A DNA stretch of 64,000 nucleotides. Origin: Heracleum sosnowskyi (Eukaryota; Streptophyta; Magnoliopsida; Apiales; Apiaceae). A program made the translations under genes and the position numbers. Location of the stretch: positions 130,148,757-130,212,756 of the forward strand of contig CM061242.1 in the NCBI GenBank assembly GCA_030848705.1, read 5' to 3'. The notes beneath the pieces are model-generated. The model had not been told where the DNA came from, made no database searches, and saw nothing but the letters and a program-made list of their open reading frames with translations. Below, one piece after another: positions 12,517-25,225 of this stretch. Each line of letters starts with the position of its first letter. Position 1 is the first letter of the stretch.

Positions 12517-14765
12517 CTTAGATGGAAAAATAAATTCACGCGTCCTTAAATTATTCGAATTTTCTTATTCGAGTCCCTAAACAAAAAACCCCCTAATTCA
12601 AATCATTTAACTTTTAAATTTTCTGATTTAGATCCTTCCGTTAAAATTCTATTAACTACCATCTATTTTATATACTTACGTGTAAAATAATTTTTCTTTT
12701 TTCTTAAATATTTATTTATAGTAAATTAAGTGCTTGAGTTTAATATTGTATCATCTCTACAAATAGCAAGACAAAACGAAGGCAACATATTAAATTCAAG
12801 TCCATAGCCTTGTATCAATATGCTTAATTGACTTGTCTAGTGAAATTGTTGTCATTTGCATCTAAACTGTAATAAAAGGATAAAATAAATCAAAATTAAA
12901 CAAGTGCCATATTGATTCTTATAATCCCATTACACATAACAAAATCAAAACAAAATATTGTCAATAACATACATGTCCCAGCAAAAGTAAACATAGCAAA
13001 ATATAAGTGACGTAGTTTTTTTAACTTAAACATTGAAGTGTTACTAATTAGATGGCTTATTGTACACCATCTTTCCTCTAAACTTGAATCCTTTAGAACT
13101 TGAAGATGGTTGACTTGTACTTTGAGTTCTAGCACCTGAGTTTCTTAGATTAGTCGTTGCAGGTTGTGAAACAGAAATTCTAACTGTCCTCGTTGTCGTA
13201 GAGTAGTACGTTTGGCCATCTGTTTGACTTGTAAAAACACCTATACCAATCGGAGCTGGCCTTTGTTGGACCTTAACATTATGCTCTTTTGAAGATCCTT
13301 TTTTGACTTGTTTCTTTTTCTTTTGACTACCTAGTGTTGCTTTCTTCTGCATGTTATAAACCATTGACAAACATCAATAATAGTTGATATAATCAATCTC
13401 ATATCTAGTTCACATATAAATTACCTTTAATACAACTTCCGCTTTAGCAGCTTCACTTTGTGCCTTCTTTACTTCTACAACAACCATTTTCTTCTGCTCT
13501 ATCTCTTCTAGAGTAGCTATACATGTTGCCTTGTTGTGCCCAGGTGTCAAACAAGCACTGCATTTCATCAATATTCCCCTTTTACTTAATTTCTCTCATG
13601 CACCTTCTTATCCCTGTTCCTTTCTTCTGTGTTTCTTGGGCCTATCAGGCATCCTCCTTGTTTTGGGAGGTAATATGTCAGGTAATCCAGTTTCCAGTGC
13701 ACTGAACCTTTCATAGTTCTCAGAAGTTGTTGGTAAGCTTGCATATAAACATTTTTGCTATAACATGAGTCCACCTTATCTTCAGGATTATCATTCATAC
13801 TAAAAAGTGCATGACATCCATGAAATGTCTCAAAAGTTCTTAAGATTTCACCAAAACTCTCAATTTAAATGAAACAAAACCTTAGTTTTTAGTTGTATAA
13901 AGATAATCTGCCTGATGTGATATAAGTATATTTTTTGATTTTATTAAAATATGACATATAGGTCATGTGTAAAGTATGTGATACTTTATTCCAATTAAAC
14001 AGGACAGATGACATCCAAATCAATTTTATTTGGGTCCTTACATAATCACATAAGTATATGATAAACGACGTTAGTCGGATTATAACGGAAGAATATAAAT
14101 CAGAAAAATTTAAAGGAACCATACACTTCTCCTCTCTCTCAGCCTCCCTCTTTCTTCTTCTCATAGCAGCCGTCAGGGTTTTCATCGGTTTTCACCGGTG
14201 GAAAGCCCCAAATCAGTTAATTTCTTTGTTTTGTTCTTGTTTTTTCAATAATCATCCTCCCTGGGTAAATATTTTTGTCTTTTTAGTTTGTTTAATTAAA
14301 TCTCATCTTAATGAGTTTTGTTCCCAATTTATTATTTGAGTTTTGTCCTCTCCTTGTGAGAGCTTGGTGTGTTTTGGAATAATCTAATGTCCGGGATGTT
14401 AGATCTGCGGTATTTTCAAGATTTTGATTCAGTGATAAAGATTTTTATGGGATTGCAATTACGGTCGATAACTCAAACTAGTTGTGACAAAACGAGTACA
14501 TGTGTATATATCAACTTCAACAAATCGCTTGATTGTTTCTCCATGAAAACTTTAATTAGTGATACGATCTGTTTTACATTTGTTTGACTTGATTATTTTT
14601 GTAGACACTGTTTGACTTTTCATTATTGACTTAACTCTCGTTTCAAAAAAAAATCAAAAAAATTTAAAAGTTAAATAATCTAAAATAACGGATTTTTTTG
14701 TTAAGAACTGGAACAAAAAAACCTGAATAATTTAAGGACGTATGAATTTATTTTCCGAAACTTAG
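12517..14765 (-). mobile_element. Mutator-like element (MULE) relic with long inverted ends
   Basis: Sequence at 12517..12635 recurs as its reverse complement at about 14647..14765 (shared core ACGTCCTTAAATTATTC in the right end and a near copy in the left), giving ends of about 118 bp, typical of Mutator-like elements. Between them, on the minus strand, lies a decayed MuDR-type transposase C-terminus. A leader-like pyrimidine-rich stretch (about 14125..14165) sits just inside the right end. I could not resolve a 9-11 bp target duplication. Confidence 0.65.
13044..13798 (-). pseudogene. MULE transposase C-terminal relic with CCHC zinc knuckle
   Basis: Read on the minus strand, 13798..13586 gives NPEDKVDSCYSKNVYMQAY and a Gly-Pro-Arg-rich end, resembling the C-terminal part of MuDR/MULE transposases. 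About 13569..13514, in another frame, encodes CSACLTPGHNKATC, a C-x2-C-x4-H-x4-C knuckle of the kind that follows it. The frame 13370..13044 continues as a basic, Ser/Thr-rich tail. The pieces are in different frames and the DDE catalytic core is not seen, so the element is not autonomous. An intron between 13500 and 13370 is possible but not shown. Confidence 0.6.
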
Positions 14766-14799
14766 AATTGGGTCAAAGTTGATGAAAAATAACAAATCT

Positions 14800-16728
14800 A
14801 TTATATATATAATAGAGCAATTAGGGGGTTGCTTGAGACAAATAAATCGGTGTGAAATTACTATATTACCCCTACTTATTATATAATAATAATTCTATAA
14901 TTAATGCATATATTAAATACATCTAATTCATTAATCATCATTAATACATCTATATTTATTACTCCATTGTTATTAAATATAGGAATTTACAATGATATTT
15001 CTACTACTACTTAAATGATTAGATAATTAATATCTATAATTATACTTAATTCCAGAAATATTAAAAAATTATCAATCATGTCGGACTTTTAGTTTTCGAA
15101 TGTATCGTCTATCAAACTTTTAATATTACATTTATAACAAAAATGGGTTTAAATTTGCACATAAACAGATAAAAACAAACATTTACTTAAATTATAACAC
15201 TTCAACAAATTAACTGATGAGAACACATACATACTTTTGTCACCATTCGAATAAATCATTATCACACTTTTAACATGCAAAACAATAAAAAATTTCAGAA
15301 AATCTAATAATTTTTTTGCAAATTTAGAGTATGTCCATGCTTTTGGTTACTGAAATTAATAATTTTTTTAATTAGCTAAATGAAGTTGAGGATCAAAGTG
15401 CAACTTTGATCAGTTGATGCTGAAAAGAGTATTATGTTATTGTGTGAAAAGAAAGAAAAAGACACTTCAGATATCAGCTGGAGTGCATGTCGGATGACCT
15501 AAATAAATTAGGTATTCAAAAATTAAGTGAAAATGGAACAAAGTACAAACATTATATTCGGTATACCGTCTGAACTACATACGTACTTTAAGTAGGACAA
15601 CTGTAGGCATGAAAAATGCCTAACAACTTTCACTCTTTTCAAGAAGAAAGTTGAGCGATTTGTAGGTGTCCCAATTGAAAAAATCATATTTTAAGTCGGT
15701 CAGGTCTTACTATTATATAGTTGCATTAACACTCGAGGGAAATAATATACTACACTCAATAATATTTTGAACATGATGATTAAACTAATAAACACATGTC
15801 CACATGTAAGAAAAAATCACCAAGGATATTACTCAAATAGTCAACAACATTGTACACAAGAATTATTCAAAGTATAAATTACCTCATACAATCAAGATGG
15901 ACATGACATATACACTATAATGCACATAAACTCAACATCTACAGCGCCAGTTCCTGCCCCCAATGATGAGGCAGGTTCGAGAAAAAAACAATAAATCGCT
16001 TGAAACGAAAAGTAACACGCAACCAATATAGTCAATGGACAACAATTACCAAATTGATCTCAAAAAGAAAATTTTAAGACATTGTCTAAATTAACAACTT
16101 TGGTTCATCGTTTGTAACCATGATTATCGGATTACGCGTATGGTCCTGTGTTCATGCCCAACATCTATATACACTTGTCGTGTATATACTTTGGTCATTC
16201 GTTATTTACGTCAAAACCAAAAAACATATGCTGAACAATGTAGCTGAAATTAATAAAAAATATAACTACTAGCGTGTATATTACAGACACAACATATAAA
16301 ATTAAGGCAACTGATGCAAATCAACTCAATTTCTTCTTAATCCATTAACTATCTCTTCCAAAACTACGAACGTCCATAATTAATCACGACTACTGCAAAA
16401 TTCAAAAAATCAAAATTCTTCCTTTTTACATTTTTTTTATGAACAAGGGTAGGTCCTATTACAAATCGAAAGCAAAGAAAAGAAAAATCTAAAATGACAA
16501 ATAATTCATTTTTTAAACGTGTAAAATGTCCAACAAAATATAAATTTAGATCATACCCCTACAGAACAGATTATAAGCATTTTGAAATTTTTATGAATCG
16601 GATGAAACCGGATTTGGGTTTTCACCGACCCGAACAACTCTTCATGGTATGCACACACCCCTCACCTACCCCCATCTATCTCAAACTCAAACGCGAAGGT
16701 CACCAATTTCCTTACATGACACACCAGT
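14800..16728. other. AT-rich intergenic region upstream of dehydroquinate synthase
   Basis: No coding frame with recognisable content. The sequence is AT-rich with many short poly-A and poly-T runs. The last few hundred bases before the TATA box at 16729 are the likely promoter of the downstream gene. Confidence 0.5.
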
Positions 16729-16738
16729 ATATATATAA
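16729..16738 (+). promoter_or_regulatory. TATA box of the dehydroquinate synthase gene
   Basis: ATATATAAGG lies 43 bp before the ATG at 16781, which places a transcription start near 16760 and leaves a short, C/A-rich leader ending CCAAACCAA ATG. Position and sequence fit a plant core promoter; the start site itself is inferred. Confidence 0.6.
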
Positions 16739-16780
16739 GGAAGTTGTCTTGTCCCCCATTGCATTTCCTCACCAAACCAA

Positions 16781-19700
16781 ATGGCAATGGCTGCTGCTGC
16801 CTCTTCATCGTCTTTGTTAGGTGTATACTCAAACCCAAATCAAACACTCTCGCACCACCAACCACGCATTTCACACCTCCGCTTCTCTCATAAGTCTCTT
16901 CCATTTGTGTCGGGTCGGGTCCAATTGAAGGCCATGGCTGCTACTCCTAAAGTAGTCATGGATGATACAACAACCACACCGTCTTCTTCTTCAGTTACTA
17001 CTGTGGATGTTAATTTAGGTGATCGGAGCTACCCTATCTATATCGGATCCGGACTTCTTCATCAACCCCATCTTCTTCAAAGGTATTACAGTTAAATCTC
17101 TATAAATTTATATCGCTGGGACTGCCGGATTCTAGTCATTTATCGAGCTTATTAATTTACACTGTCGAATTCTATTAATTTATCGAGGTTATTAATTTAC
17201 ACCGTCGAATTCTATTAATTTATCGAGGTTATTAATTTACGCTGTCGAATTCTATTAATTTATCGAGGTTATTAATTTACACCGTCGAATTCTATTAATT
17301 AATTTATCGAGGTTAAATTTACGTTGGCCGCTATTATGTTGGGATCACACAGTGCTGCTTTAATATCGAGCAACTGAATTTTAGTTTATTATATTAAGAT
17401 TTTATTTACTAATTTCAAACCAAATCATAAAACACTAGAAAGGGTGAAAGTTGATTTTGTTTTTGTGGAAATAACTAGCCTTTTACAATTAATTCAGTAG
17501 ACAAGAATGCAATTTTTTAATCCTGTTGATTGAATAATATGTTTTCTTACTTGTATACATTGATAATCCGCAGGCACGTACACGGCAAGAGAGTTCTTGT
17601 GGTCACTAACACCAAAGTTGCGCCACTCTATCTCGATACAGTTATAAATGCTTTAACACTTGGAAATCCTAATGTTTCTGTTGAGACTGTCATCTTACCT
17701 GATGGAGAGCAATTTAAGAACATGGTAAATACCCCTTCATCCTAAATGTTAATTTATTTTCCACATGTATTAGTAGGGAAAAGGCTAAAATGGATGCCAC
17801 CCATGCTCCTTTTCCATAGGAAACACTCATGAAAGTATATGACAAGGCAATTGAGTCACGGTTAGATCGACGTTGTACGTTTGTTGCTCTTGGAGGCGGG
17901 GTTATTGGCGATATGTGCGGCTATGCTGCTGCATCCTTCCTCCGTGGTGTTAATTTTATTCAGATTCCTACAACTGTCATGGCACAGGTTAGCTACAGAT
18001 CCTCTCCACTTCCACATTGTGTTGTATGAAAGAGGATACTTAGGTACACTTTTTTTACATGTGTCAGGTGGATTCTTCAGTTGGAGGTAAAACTGGAGTA
18101 AATCACCGGCTTGGAAAGAATTTAATTGGCGCGTTCTACCAACCACAGTGTGTGCTAATTGACACAGACACATTGAACACATTACCAGAGAGAGAATTGG
18201 CGTCTGGGTTTGCAGAGGTTATTAAGTATGGCCTTATTAGAGATGCTGAGTTTTTTGAATGGCAAGAGAGAAACATGGATGCTTTAATGGCAAGGTAAAC
18301 ATTATTTGATGTAGCTGGTCACATATATGATATGAATATGTAGCACTCTCATTTGTGGGAGTAGTTTATATAATTGCACAACTAGTAATGACCCTTTGTT
18401 GACCCGCAGAATTTGTTCTTTCTTATTATAAATATATTGAAAACAAGTTTTTAAAGCGAGTCTTTGCAGTGTAGTAACACTATGAGCTTCAAGGATTCCT
18501 TGAGGATCAACAAATCTATACATGTCATATATAAGATTGTTTTTCTTTGAATGGATGTATATATATGAACACGAGTTATGTTCAGAGTTATGTTCAGAGT
18601 TATGTTCAGTATAGACCACTTAAATTTAGACCTTTTAGACCACATATATACTAAATACATTGTACTGCACTATTAAGTTTTGTTTCTATATATTTTATGC
18701 ATTATATCTCTGGGCAGCCTACAATTTTTATTTCAAAAAAAAATCATAATCAAAATGAACTTGTTTTGTAAATCAAAATTCATTGTACTGCAATTTTTAG
18801 ATTTATTGTACTGCAACTTCAGTGTTAATATATAAGCAAAAATACAATGTACTGCAATTTTGGTCTAACATGTCTAACCTTTAAATGATCTACACTGAAC
18901 ATTTGCCATATGAACACACATTAGATAATAACCTGCATGAACTAATGAGTCTTTTATGATCCAAACCTATTTACTTACAATTTATTTGTCCGGAGATATC
19001 TCACCTATGAGTGTACCCTTCTGCAGGGACCCTGATGCATTGGCTTATGCTATTAAGCGGTCATGTGAGAACAAGGCCGAGGTTGTGTCCCTAGATGAGA
19101 AGGAAAGTGGACTAAGGGCAACGTTGAACTTGGGTCATACTTTTGGTCATGTAAGTTTGAGAAACTTCCTGATTATGTGGACATTGTTTGATAATATTTA
19201 AGAAGAGCTGTTAAAGCATTTAAGCTTTCACTAGCTTGCCAGTGACACAGTCATTCGACTGATTATGTTTGGCTAAGTACTTTTGACATTGTTTTGTATG
19301 AATCTTAGCAACACACCTCATACTATCATCTGAGCAATTATAAAATGAACCTTTTGGGATAGTCTCAACCTTCCTTTTTTTTATCAAGGAGAAGACATGT
19401 TACCAGCTGCTCCTTGGTGTTAGCACTCACAGTTTTTTTTCTAAAAAAGAGAGAGTTATATAAATTTGTATTAAAAAATCGTGTGTGTGAGTCTATGCAT
19501 GTATAAATCTGTAGCAGTGTTTTTTTATTATGGTCTCCAAGTAGTATTATCACTTGTATGATTCAATACAACGTGTTTACTTGTTCAAGGCATGAGCTCA
19601 TAATTGTATTACCTACTCTTCCTCAAAACTACTTGAGAAAAACGTTAATCAGATATTCATAAAGAACAAGAGAGCAATTATTAAAGTTTATGTGGATATC

Positions 19701-20889
19701 TTTAGGGTCACTTGCATGTTAAATTAATTCAACTTCACCGGTCTTGCTGGTGCATAAGCTAGACCTGGCAATTCGTTCGTGTCGTGTACTTTCGTGTTTT
19801 GGGTACATGAATGCTAAACCCCAAACTGACCCATTTAGGTTCGTGTACCGTCATGTTCGTCTACTTTTCATGTCGTGTTTTCACGTAATTTTAAATAAAA
19901 GTAAATCAATAAAAATATTTAAATATCAAATTTTTCAGTTATATTTTTTTTTTCCAAATATGCATTTAATATATATTTACATCATATTTACACACAATAT
20001 TATAAAATTATCTATAGACTATAATCATATAAATCAAATATTGATAAATCTAATATTAATATGTAAATGTATATTTATTTATTTCGTGTACTTCGTGTCG
20101 TGTCGTGTACCCAAAGGCTAAACAGGAAACCAACACTAATTCTCGGTCGTGTACTTTCGTGTCATGTACTCAAAATGCAAACACAAAGACTAAATTTTCC
20201 TGTCGTATTTTCGTGTCATATAATAAATTTCCAGGTCTAATAAAAGCTGCCCTTCTTAGTTGATCAGTCTTATTATTAAATACAATGTTTCACATAAACT
20301 CAAGTTTTGTAACTCGATGTTGTTTGCAGGCAATAGAAACTGGTTGTGGCTATGGAGAGTGGCTTCACGGGGAAGCTGTTGCAGCTGGCACGGTGCAGTT
20401 TACAACTTTTTTCTGATTACCAAATCCTCTGGGGTATCTTTGCAGCCATTTTGTGCTGAAGTTGGTTTTCCTTTTTCCTTGCAGGTTATGGCTGTTGATA
20501 TGTCATACCGTCTTGGTTGGATTGACAACTCAGTTGTGGAACGAGCTACCAAGATCTTAAAGCAGGCTAAGCTACCCACTGGTCCTCCTGAAAATGTGAC
20601 TGTGGAGATGTTCAAGTCTGTCATGGCGGTAAGAATGAAGTTGAAAATTGAAATGGGTTGTCTAGCTCCCGCATCTGTGCAATGGCTAGTAAATATAATT
20701 GCAAGTTTCCAAGTAAAGAGGACATATCTCTCAATTGGTTTTCTCTTTTGTTGGCAGGTTGATAAGAAGGTGGCAGATGGTTTGTTAAGACTGATCCTTC
20801 TGAAAGGCCCATTAGGCAGTTGTGTTTTCACGGGTGAATATGACAGGAAAGCACTTGATGAAACACTCCACGCATTTTGCAAGTCCTGA
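16781..20889 (+). CDS. DHQS: 3-dehydroquinate synthase, chloroplastic
   Basis: Coding exons: 16781..17082, 17574..17724, 17820..17987, 18068..18294, 19027..19150, 20330..20392, 20485..20628, 20758..20889; 1311 nt, 436 aa, all in phase. It converts 3-deoxy-D-arabino-heptulosonate 7-phosphate to 3-dehydroquinate, step two of the shikimate pathway, using NAD and a divalent metal. The first 60-70 residues are Ser/Ala-rich and lack acidic residues, as in a plastid transit peptide. The NAD-binding GGGVIGDMCGY (exon 3), KTGVNHRLGKNLIGAF (exon 4), and the metal ligands Glu in GFAEVIKYG, His in HTFGH and His in WLHGEA (exons 4-6) are all present. A second ATG follows two codons after the first; the first is used because it sits in the context CCAAATGGC. 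Introns 1, 4 and 5 hold repeats and an insertion described separately. Confidence 0.96.
17121..17322. repeat. Tandem repeat, five copies of a 40 bp unit, in DHQS intron 1
   Basis: Copies lie at 17121..17160, 17161..17200, 17201..17240, 17241..17280 and 17281..about 17322. Each reads like ACYGTCGAATTCTATTAATT then TATCGAGGTTATTAATTTAC. Copies 2-4 differ by one or two bases, the first is more diverged, and the last carries a 4 bp AATT insertion and a decayed end. Confidence 0.9.
18560..18890. repeat. Short repeats in DHQS intron 4
   Basis: GTTATGTTCAGA occurs three times in tandem at about 18576..18612. Further on, the phrase TTGTACTGCA recurs four to five times (near 18660, 18784, 18810 and 18850). 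This is probably a decayed transposon end region; no inverted termini were established. Confidence 0.5.
19760..20239. mobile_element. 480 bp non-coding insertion with inverted ends in DHQS intron 5
   Basis: It begins TAGACCTGGCAATT and ends AATTTCCAGGTCTA, imperfect inverted repeats of about 14 bp. Inside both ends are clusters of CGTGTCGTGTACTTTCGTG-like phrases in direct and inverted order, so the terminal 100 bp could fold back. The centre is very AT-rich. There is no coding capacity. The flanks are similar (CATAAGC and ATAAAAGC) but not an exact duplication. The superfamily is uncertain. Confidence 0.6.
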
Positions 20890-21737
20890 AATCGAGTACA
20901 GACTATGAAGTCCTCGAACACCTTTTTTTTTTTTTTTTTGGGTATTGAAATTTGTATGTGTAACTGTGTATACAAGCTTAAATAGTAGAATCTGTAGTTG
21001 TATAATACAAAATTATATATGGATTTAGTTTAGGTAAAGCCTCTTAATGTTCTTTAACAAGAACTTATGGCCTATAAGTTCAGCCAGGCTTTACCTTGTC
21101 TCTCAATAAAACTGGTTTTTTATGGTATACTCGTACATTTTGTTACACTCTTGAGCATGTCCAATGGAAGAAACTGATAACATTATAATGGTGTGAAAAA
21201 ATTACCAGACGACAAAAATGGTTTATGAAAAGAAAAGAGATGATGACGAATGCGTTAATAATAATTTAAGTAGAGAAAGTAGAGTGAAAGTAGAAAGTGA
21301 TAAAGGCCATAGTTAAAGGGGTCATAGTTATAACTTATAAGAAAGAGAAGGATCCCAAAAACTGAGACAACAAAGGATGCAAGTAATGGTCATTAGAAGA
21401 GATCGATTCAACTACTTTCCCGGGCTAAATAACAGGCGGTACCTCTCTCTACTAACTAACTTAACCAACTGTCTAATACTTGCATTCCTTCAACCTGTAC
21501 ATTTCCAATAACCTGAATCGTCCCCCCACCCCTACATGTTTCAGTTCAGTTGGTCTTTTTCGTGTTCCGAATATCTTCATTCTTCTTTTCCTATGTGCGT
21601 AGTCCTTTCTTTGTTGCATTTCGAGAAATAATTGGTGAAAGATTGATTCATTGATTGCATAAATCAGGGCCAGGTCTTCTCCAGAAGGTTTCGTTTTTCT
21701 TTTCTTGTTATTTCTCCTGCAAGAAAATTAATAAGGG
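20890..21737. other. DHQS 3' flank and ROP 5' region
   Basis: A run of 18 T residues (about 20922..20939) and AT-rich sequence follow the DHQS stop. From about 21400 the sequence becomes pyrimidine-rich and probably contains the ROP promoter and 5' UTR. An intron in the UTR is possible but not shown. Confidence 0.45.
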
Positions 21738-23162
21738 ATGAGCGCATCTCGCTTCATCAAATGTGTTACGGTCGGTGATGGTGCAGTTGGAAAAACATGC
21801 TTGTTGATTTCTTACACCAGCAATACTTTCCCCACGGTCAGTTCCCCTCCTCGATCCATTCACTAACATATAACTTTCAATGTGTTTCTGTAGAAATCAT
21901 TGCCAATGGTCAGTCATAGTTGGTTTCTGGATATAACTTTTCACAGTTCGTTTTCTTGCATTTTGCTGCTCCATAACATCTTTGCTACACTACTTTTTCT
22001 CGCAAAACAGGATTATGTGCCAACAGTGTTTGATAATTTCAGTGCAAATGTGGTTGTCAATGGGGCCACCGTTAACCTTGGCTTGTGGGACACTGCTGGT
22101 AATATTTCCAGTCTCTATCTCATACGGATAAATCTAAACTAGATGAATGCATTGTGTCGTGTGCTTGAAAATATTATGCGTGAAACAGGACAGGAGGATT
22201 ACAACAGGTTAAGACCTTTGAGTTATCGTGGCGCAGATGTTTTCATTCTGGCATTCTCTCTCATTAGCAAGGCTAGCTACGAAAATGTTGCCAAAAAGGT
22301 AAGACTTCATTAAATATTTCTGCAATCAGTTTCCTTTGTTTCTTGGAGTTCTAGCATTCCTTATTTACCGATCCTTATGATGAGTAGTGACGCCTTTTCT
22401 CTTCCAATGTGTTTCTGGTGTCATTTTCAGTGGATTCCCGAGTTAAAACATTATGCTCCTGGCGTTCCAATAGTTCTTGTAGGAACAAAGCTTGGTAAGT
22501 TTACCTAAGTCTCTCATTTATTCTATTAGTTGTAGATTTCTGATACATAGAGTAAATGGTACCTTCGGATTCACTAATTTGAGTATAACAACTTATAGGA
22601 TTAAGGCACTGGTTATAGCGTCTCTGTTTATCTGTTTGTTGCCTTGTTGTCAAGGCTGTTTATCTGTTTGAGTTCTAACTATGTTCGAATGCCATTGGTT
22701 ATACAGATCTTCGGGACGATAAACAATTCTTTGTTGACCATCCTGGATCCGTGCCCATCACTGCAGCTCAGGTGAGAACTCAAACTGGTTTGCTTTCTAG
22801 AAATGGACAACTTTAATGATTTGAATTGCATCATCTCATCCTTTGTGGCTGTTCTGTTGACACTTGAAGGGAGAGGAATTAATGAAGACGATAGGAGCAC
22901 CTTCCTACATTGAATGTAGTTCGAAAACACAGGAGGTAATAAAAACAAAAAGTGTAGGAGGGACTTGTACCACCAATTTCTACCTACCTAGCTACCTACA
23001 TTTGTTTCATAATTGTATAGAATAGTTTTTAAGAAAGTTTTAGTTTGTGTGCTGTTGTAGAATGTGAAAGGAGTTTTTGATGCTGCCATCAAAGTTGTGC
23101 TGCAGCCTCCCAAGAGTAAGAAAAAGAAGGGAAAGGCTCAGAAAGCTTGCTCCATTTTGTGA
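21738..23162 (+). CDS. ROP: ROP/RAC small GTPase, type I
   Basis: Coding exons: 21738..21836, 22011..22098, 22189..22298, 22431..22494, 22707..22771, 22870..22935, 23061..23162; 594 nt, 197 aa, the family length. This plant Rho GTPase is a plasma-membrane switch for polar growth, actin organisation and NADPH-oxidase signalling. Visible motifs are the P-loop GDGAVGKT, effector region YVPTVFDNF, switch II DTAGQEDYN, base-binding TKLD and the SSKT loop. The C-terminus has a Lys-rich stretch (PPKSKKKKGKAQKA) followed by CSIL, a geranylgeranylation CAAX box, which places it in type I (prenylated), not type II (palmitoylated). One intron ends in TTGAAG rather than a pyrimidine-rich CAG, but the phase requires it. 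Which numbered ROP this is cannot be told by eye. Confidence 0.96.
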
Positions 23163-24198
23163 TTATTGGAAAGATATCTGCTCTTTCTTTCTGGTTGCTT
23201 TTACAAATATCGTCCTCTGTCTGTTTCCTTGGTCTCAAAGGGAAATTACAAGAGTAATGCTATGGTGCTTCTGAGGAAAATGCTGGTTTTTCTTGAATGT
23301 GATCTCATCTTATATATTCTTGAGTAACAACACTACCTAGTACTTCCAATTCTCGGTCTGTCCGTTTGAATCTGTTTCAAGTATCACTGCACCACAGATC
23401 CAGTTACGTTTCTTTCTTGCATTTTATTACATTATCTAAATCCAAAAGTTAAAGATGTTTTAATATTCCTATAATGTGTATTGATCAACAAACCTAGTTG
23501 CTTTGAGTGCATTATGTATTTATGTGATTGTCTTCCATTTTAGTGATTGGTGGTCATCACTCTCGGAGTGAAATACTCAAGGAGTCAAGGTTTGAGAACC
23601 CCAGGAGACTCTTATAAATCATAATTTTTGGAATACATTTGACAAATTTCGAAAAATTAACTTTGATTCTGTGTGAATATGTGGACATAATATATTCTTG
23701 AAAATTCTAAAATATTAATGGTGATATGGTCATTATTCCCGATAGAACCATCTTGTATATATAATCTGATTCTAATGTAGAATATTAGCTTATACAAACT
23801 TTATAAAAAAATTAACATATAAAATTTGAATAAAAACATTGATTTTAAATTTGATCCTGCTGCAAAATTATTTTGGATAGATTTGATTCTGCTGTAGAAT
23901 CACTTTGGACTATTTGACTAATTTTCGTTTTTTTTAAAAAAAATAGTTTAATTTCGTTTTTGATTTAAAATTTGAAATTTATAATAATATCTAATAAAAA
24001 ATGTGATAAAAATATATATTATGAATATTTATTTAATGGTTACTCGGTAAGTTGAATGTCACCCATGGTGAAATAATGATGCCGAGTAAATCTTGGTATC
24101 ACTACAAAAAGTCACTACAAAACTCACTATTCTTATTTTAGAAATGATAATGACACATCTCTTTTAGAAGAAGTTAAATGGACCTATTATTTTTCATC
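23163..24198. other. ROP 3' flank and AT-rich intergenic sequence
   Basis: The ROP 3' UTR and then non-coding AT-rich sequence. No exon or RNA gene is recognised. A 46 bp stretch at about 24126..24171 recurs, about 80 percent alike, at 25226..25271, on the other side of the CCCGG-rich element. Confidence 0.5.
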
Positions 24199-25225
24199 AA
24201 GCCCGGCCCGAAACCCGGTTAAAAGTCTGGACTTTCAAAAAGCCCGGATAAAGCCCAGGCTTTCAAAAAGTCTAGATAAAGCCCGGTTCGGCTCAGATAA
24301 AAGCCCGAGATTTTTGAGAGATCCAAATAAAAACCCAATTTTTTATAGATAAAATCTGAAAATTTATAATATTTTAAATAAATTTCAAGAATATTAAACT
24401 TAGTAATCGAGGGAATGTGAAGAATCATGAGCCTAAGAAGAATCAATAATATGTTGGACAAACCTTTCTTTCCAAAAGATTTATCGAGTGTAGTGTATGT
24501 GTTTCTTAAAATGGTCATGTACGAGAAGATTTATATGGCTCACGGTCAGGTTAAGTTCAATAACGCACATTAGGAGTAGAAAGTTCTTGAGTTGCACTGA
24601 TGTTTTATGATAAAACATTAGGCTAATAGTTTTTTAGTATTAGGTATCGTGGTGTCTTTTATTATTCCCTCCGTCCCCTTCAATTCTTTACAATGAGGGG
24701 ACGACACGGAGGTTAAGAAAAAGTATAAATTAATAGGGAAAAGTAAGAAAAATGAGTACAGTGGTGGGGCAATCAATATTTAATGTATAAAGTGGGTATA
24801 AAGTAGGTATAGTGGAGGAAAATAGTGAATGTGATTGGATTTTATATTATAAAATGTTACTATTTTTGGTATGTAAAGAAATGAGAGGGACGTACCAAAA
24901 AGGAAAGTGTAAAGAAATGAGAGGGACAAAGAGAGTATATATTTTGGATTCTAATGGTTGAGGGGTGTAACTCTCTAGGGGTTGTTTTTTTTTTTTAAAC
25001 TTTGTTTTTTCTGTATACTAATATATTAATTTTGCAAAAAAAAAAATTTATAGATAAATAAAAAAAAAGCCTGGATAAAAGTCCAGCCCGACTCGAGGGC
25101 CTAAAACGGTCCTAGTATTTTAGAGAAAGCTCGGCGTGGCCCGATTTTTGAAAAAAGCCCGGCCCGATTGTTAAAATGTTCGGGTTTTTTAAAGCCCGGT
25201 CCGAAGGGCTTTTTGTGCATTTCTA
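24199..25225. mobile_element. Non-coding element with CCCGG-rich inverted ends, interrupted by a MITE
   Basis: The left end repeats phrases such as AAGCCCGGCCCG and AAAGCCCGGATAAAG between 24199 and 24310. The right end, 25060..25215, holds the same phrases mostly as reverse complements (GGATAAAAGTCCAGCCCG, AAAAAAGCCCGGCCCG). The middle is AT-rich with a Stowaway-like insertion. No coding frame exists. Ends are approximate. Confidence 0.5.
24664..24937. mobile_element. Stowaway/mariner-type MITE
   Basis: The left end TTCCCTCCGTCCCC followed by TTTACA, and the right end GTAAAGAAATGAGAGGGAC then AAAGAGAGTA, form the CTCCCTCCGTCCC-type inverted ends common in plant Tc1/mariner MITEs. It is bordered by TA-type sites and about 275 bp long. 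It sits inside the CCCGG-rich element, so it inserted later. Confidence 0.7.

Noticed and set aside
17121..17322. CRISPR-like array
   Set aside because: The 40 bp units are directly adjacent without spacers, and this is plant DNA; it is a simple tandem repeat.
17862..18182. Minus-strand 106-codon frame
   Set aside because: It is antisense to DHQS exons 3 and 4 and crosses their intron.
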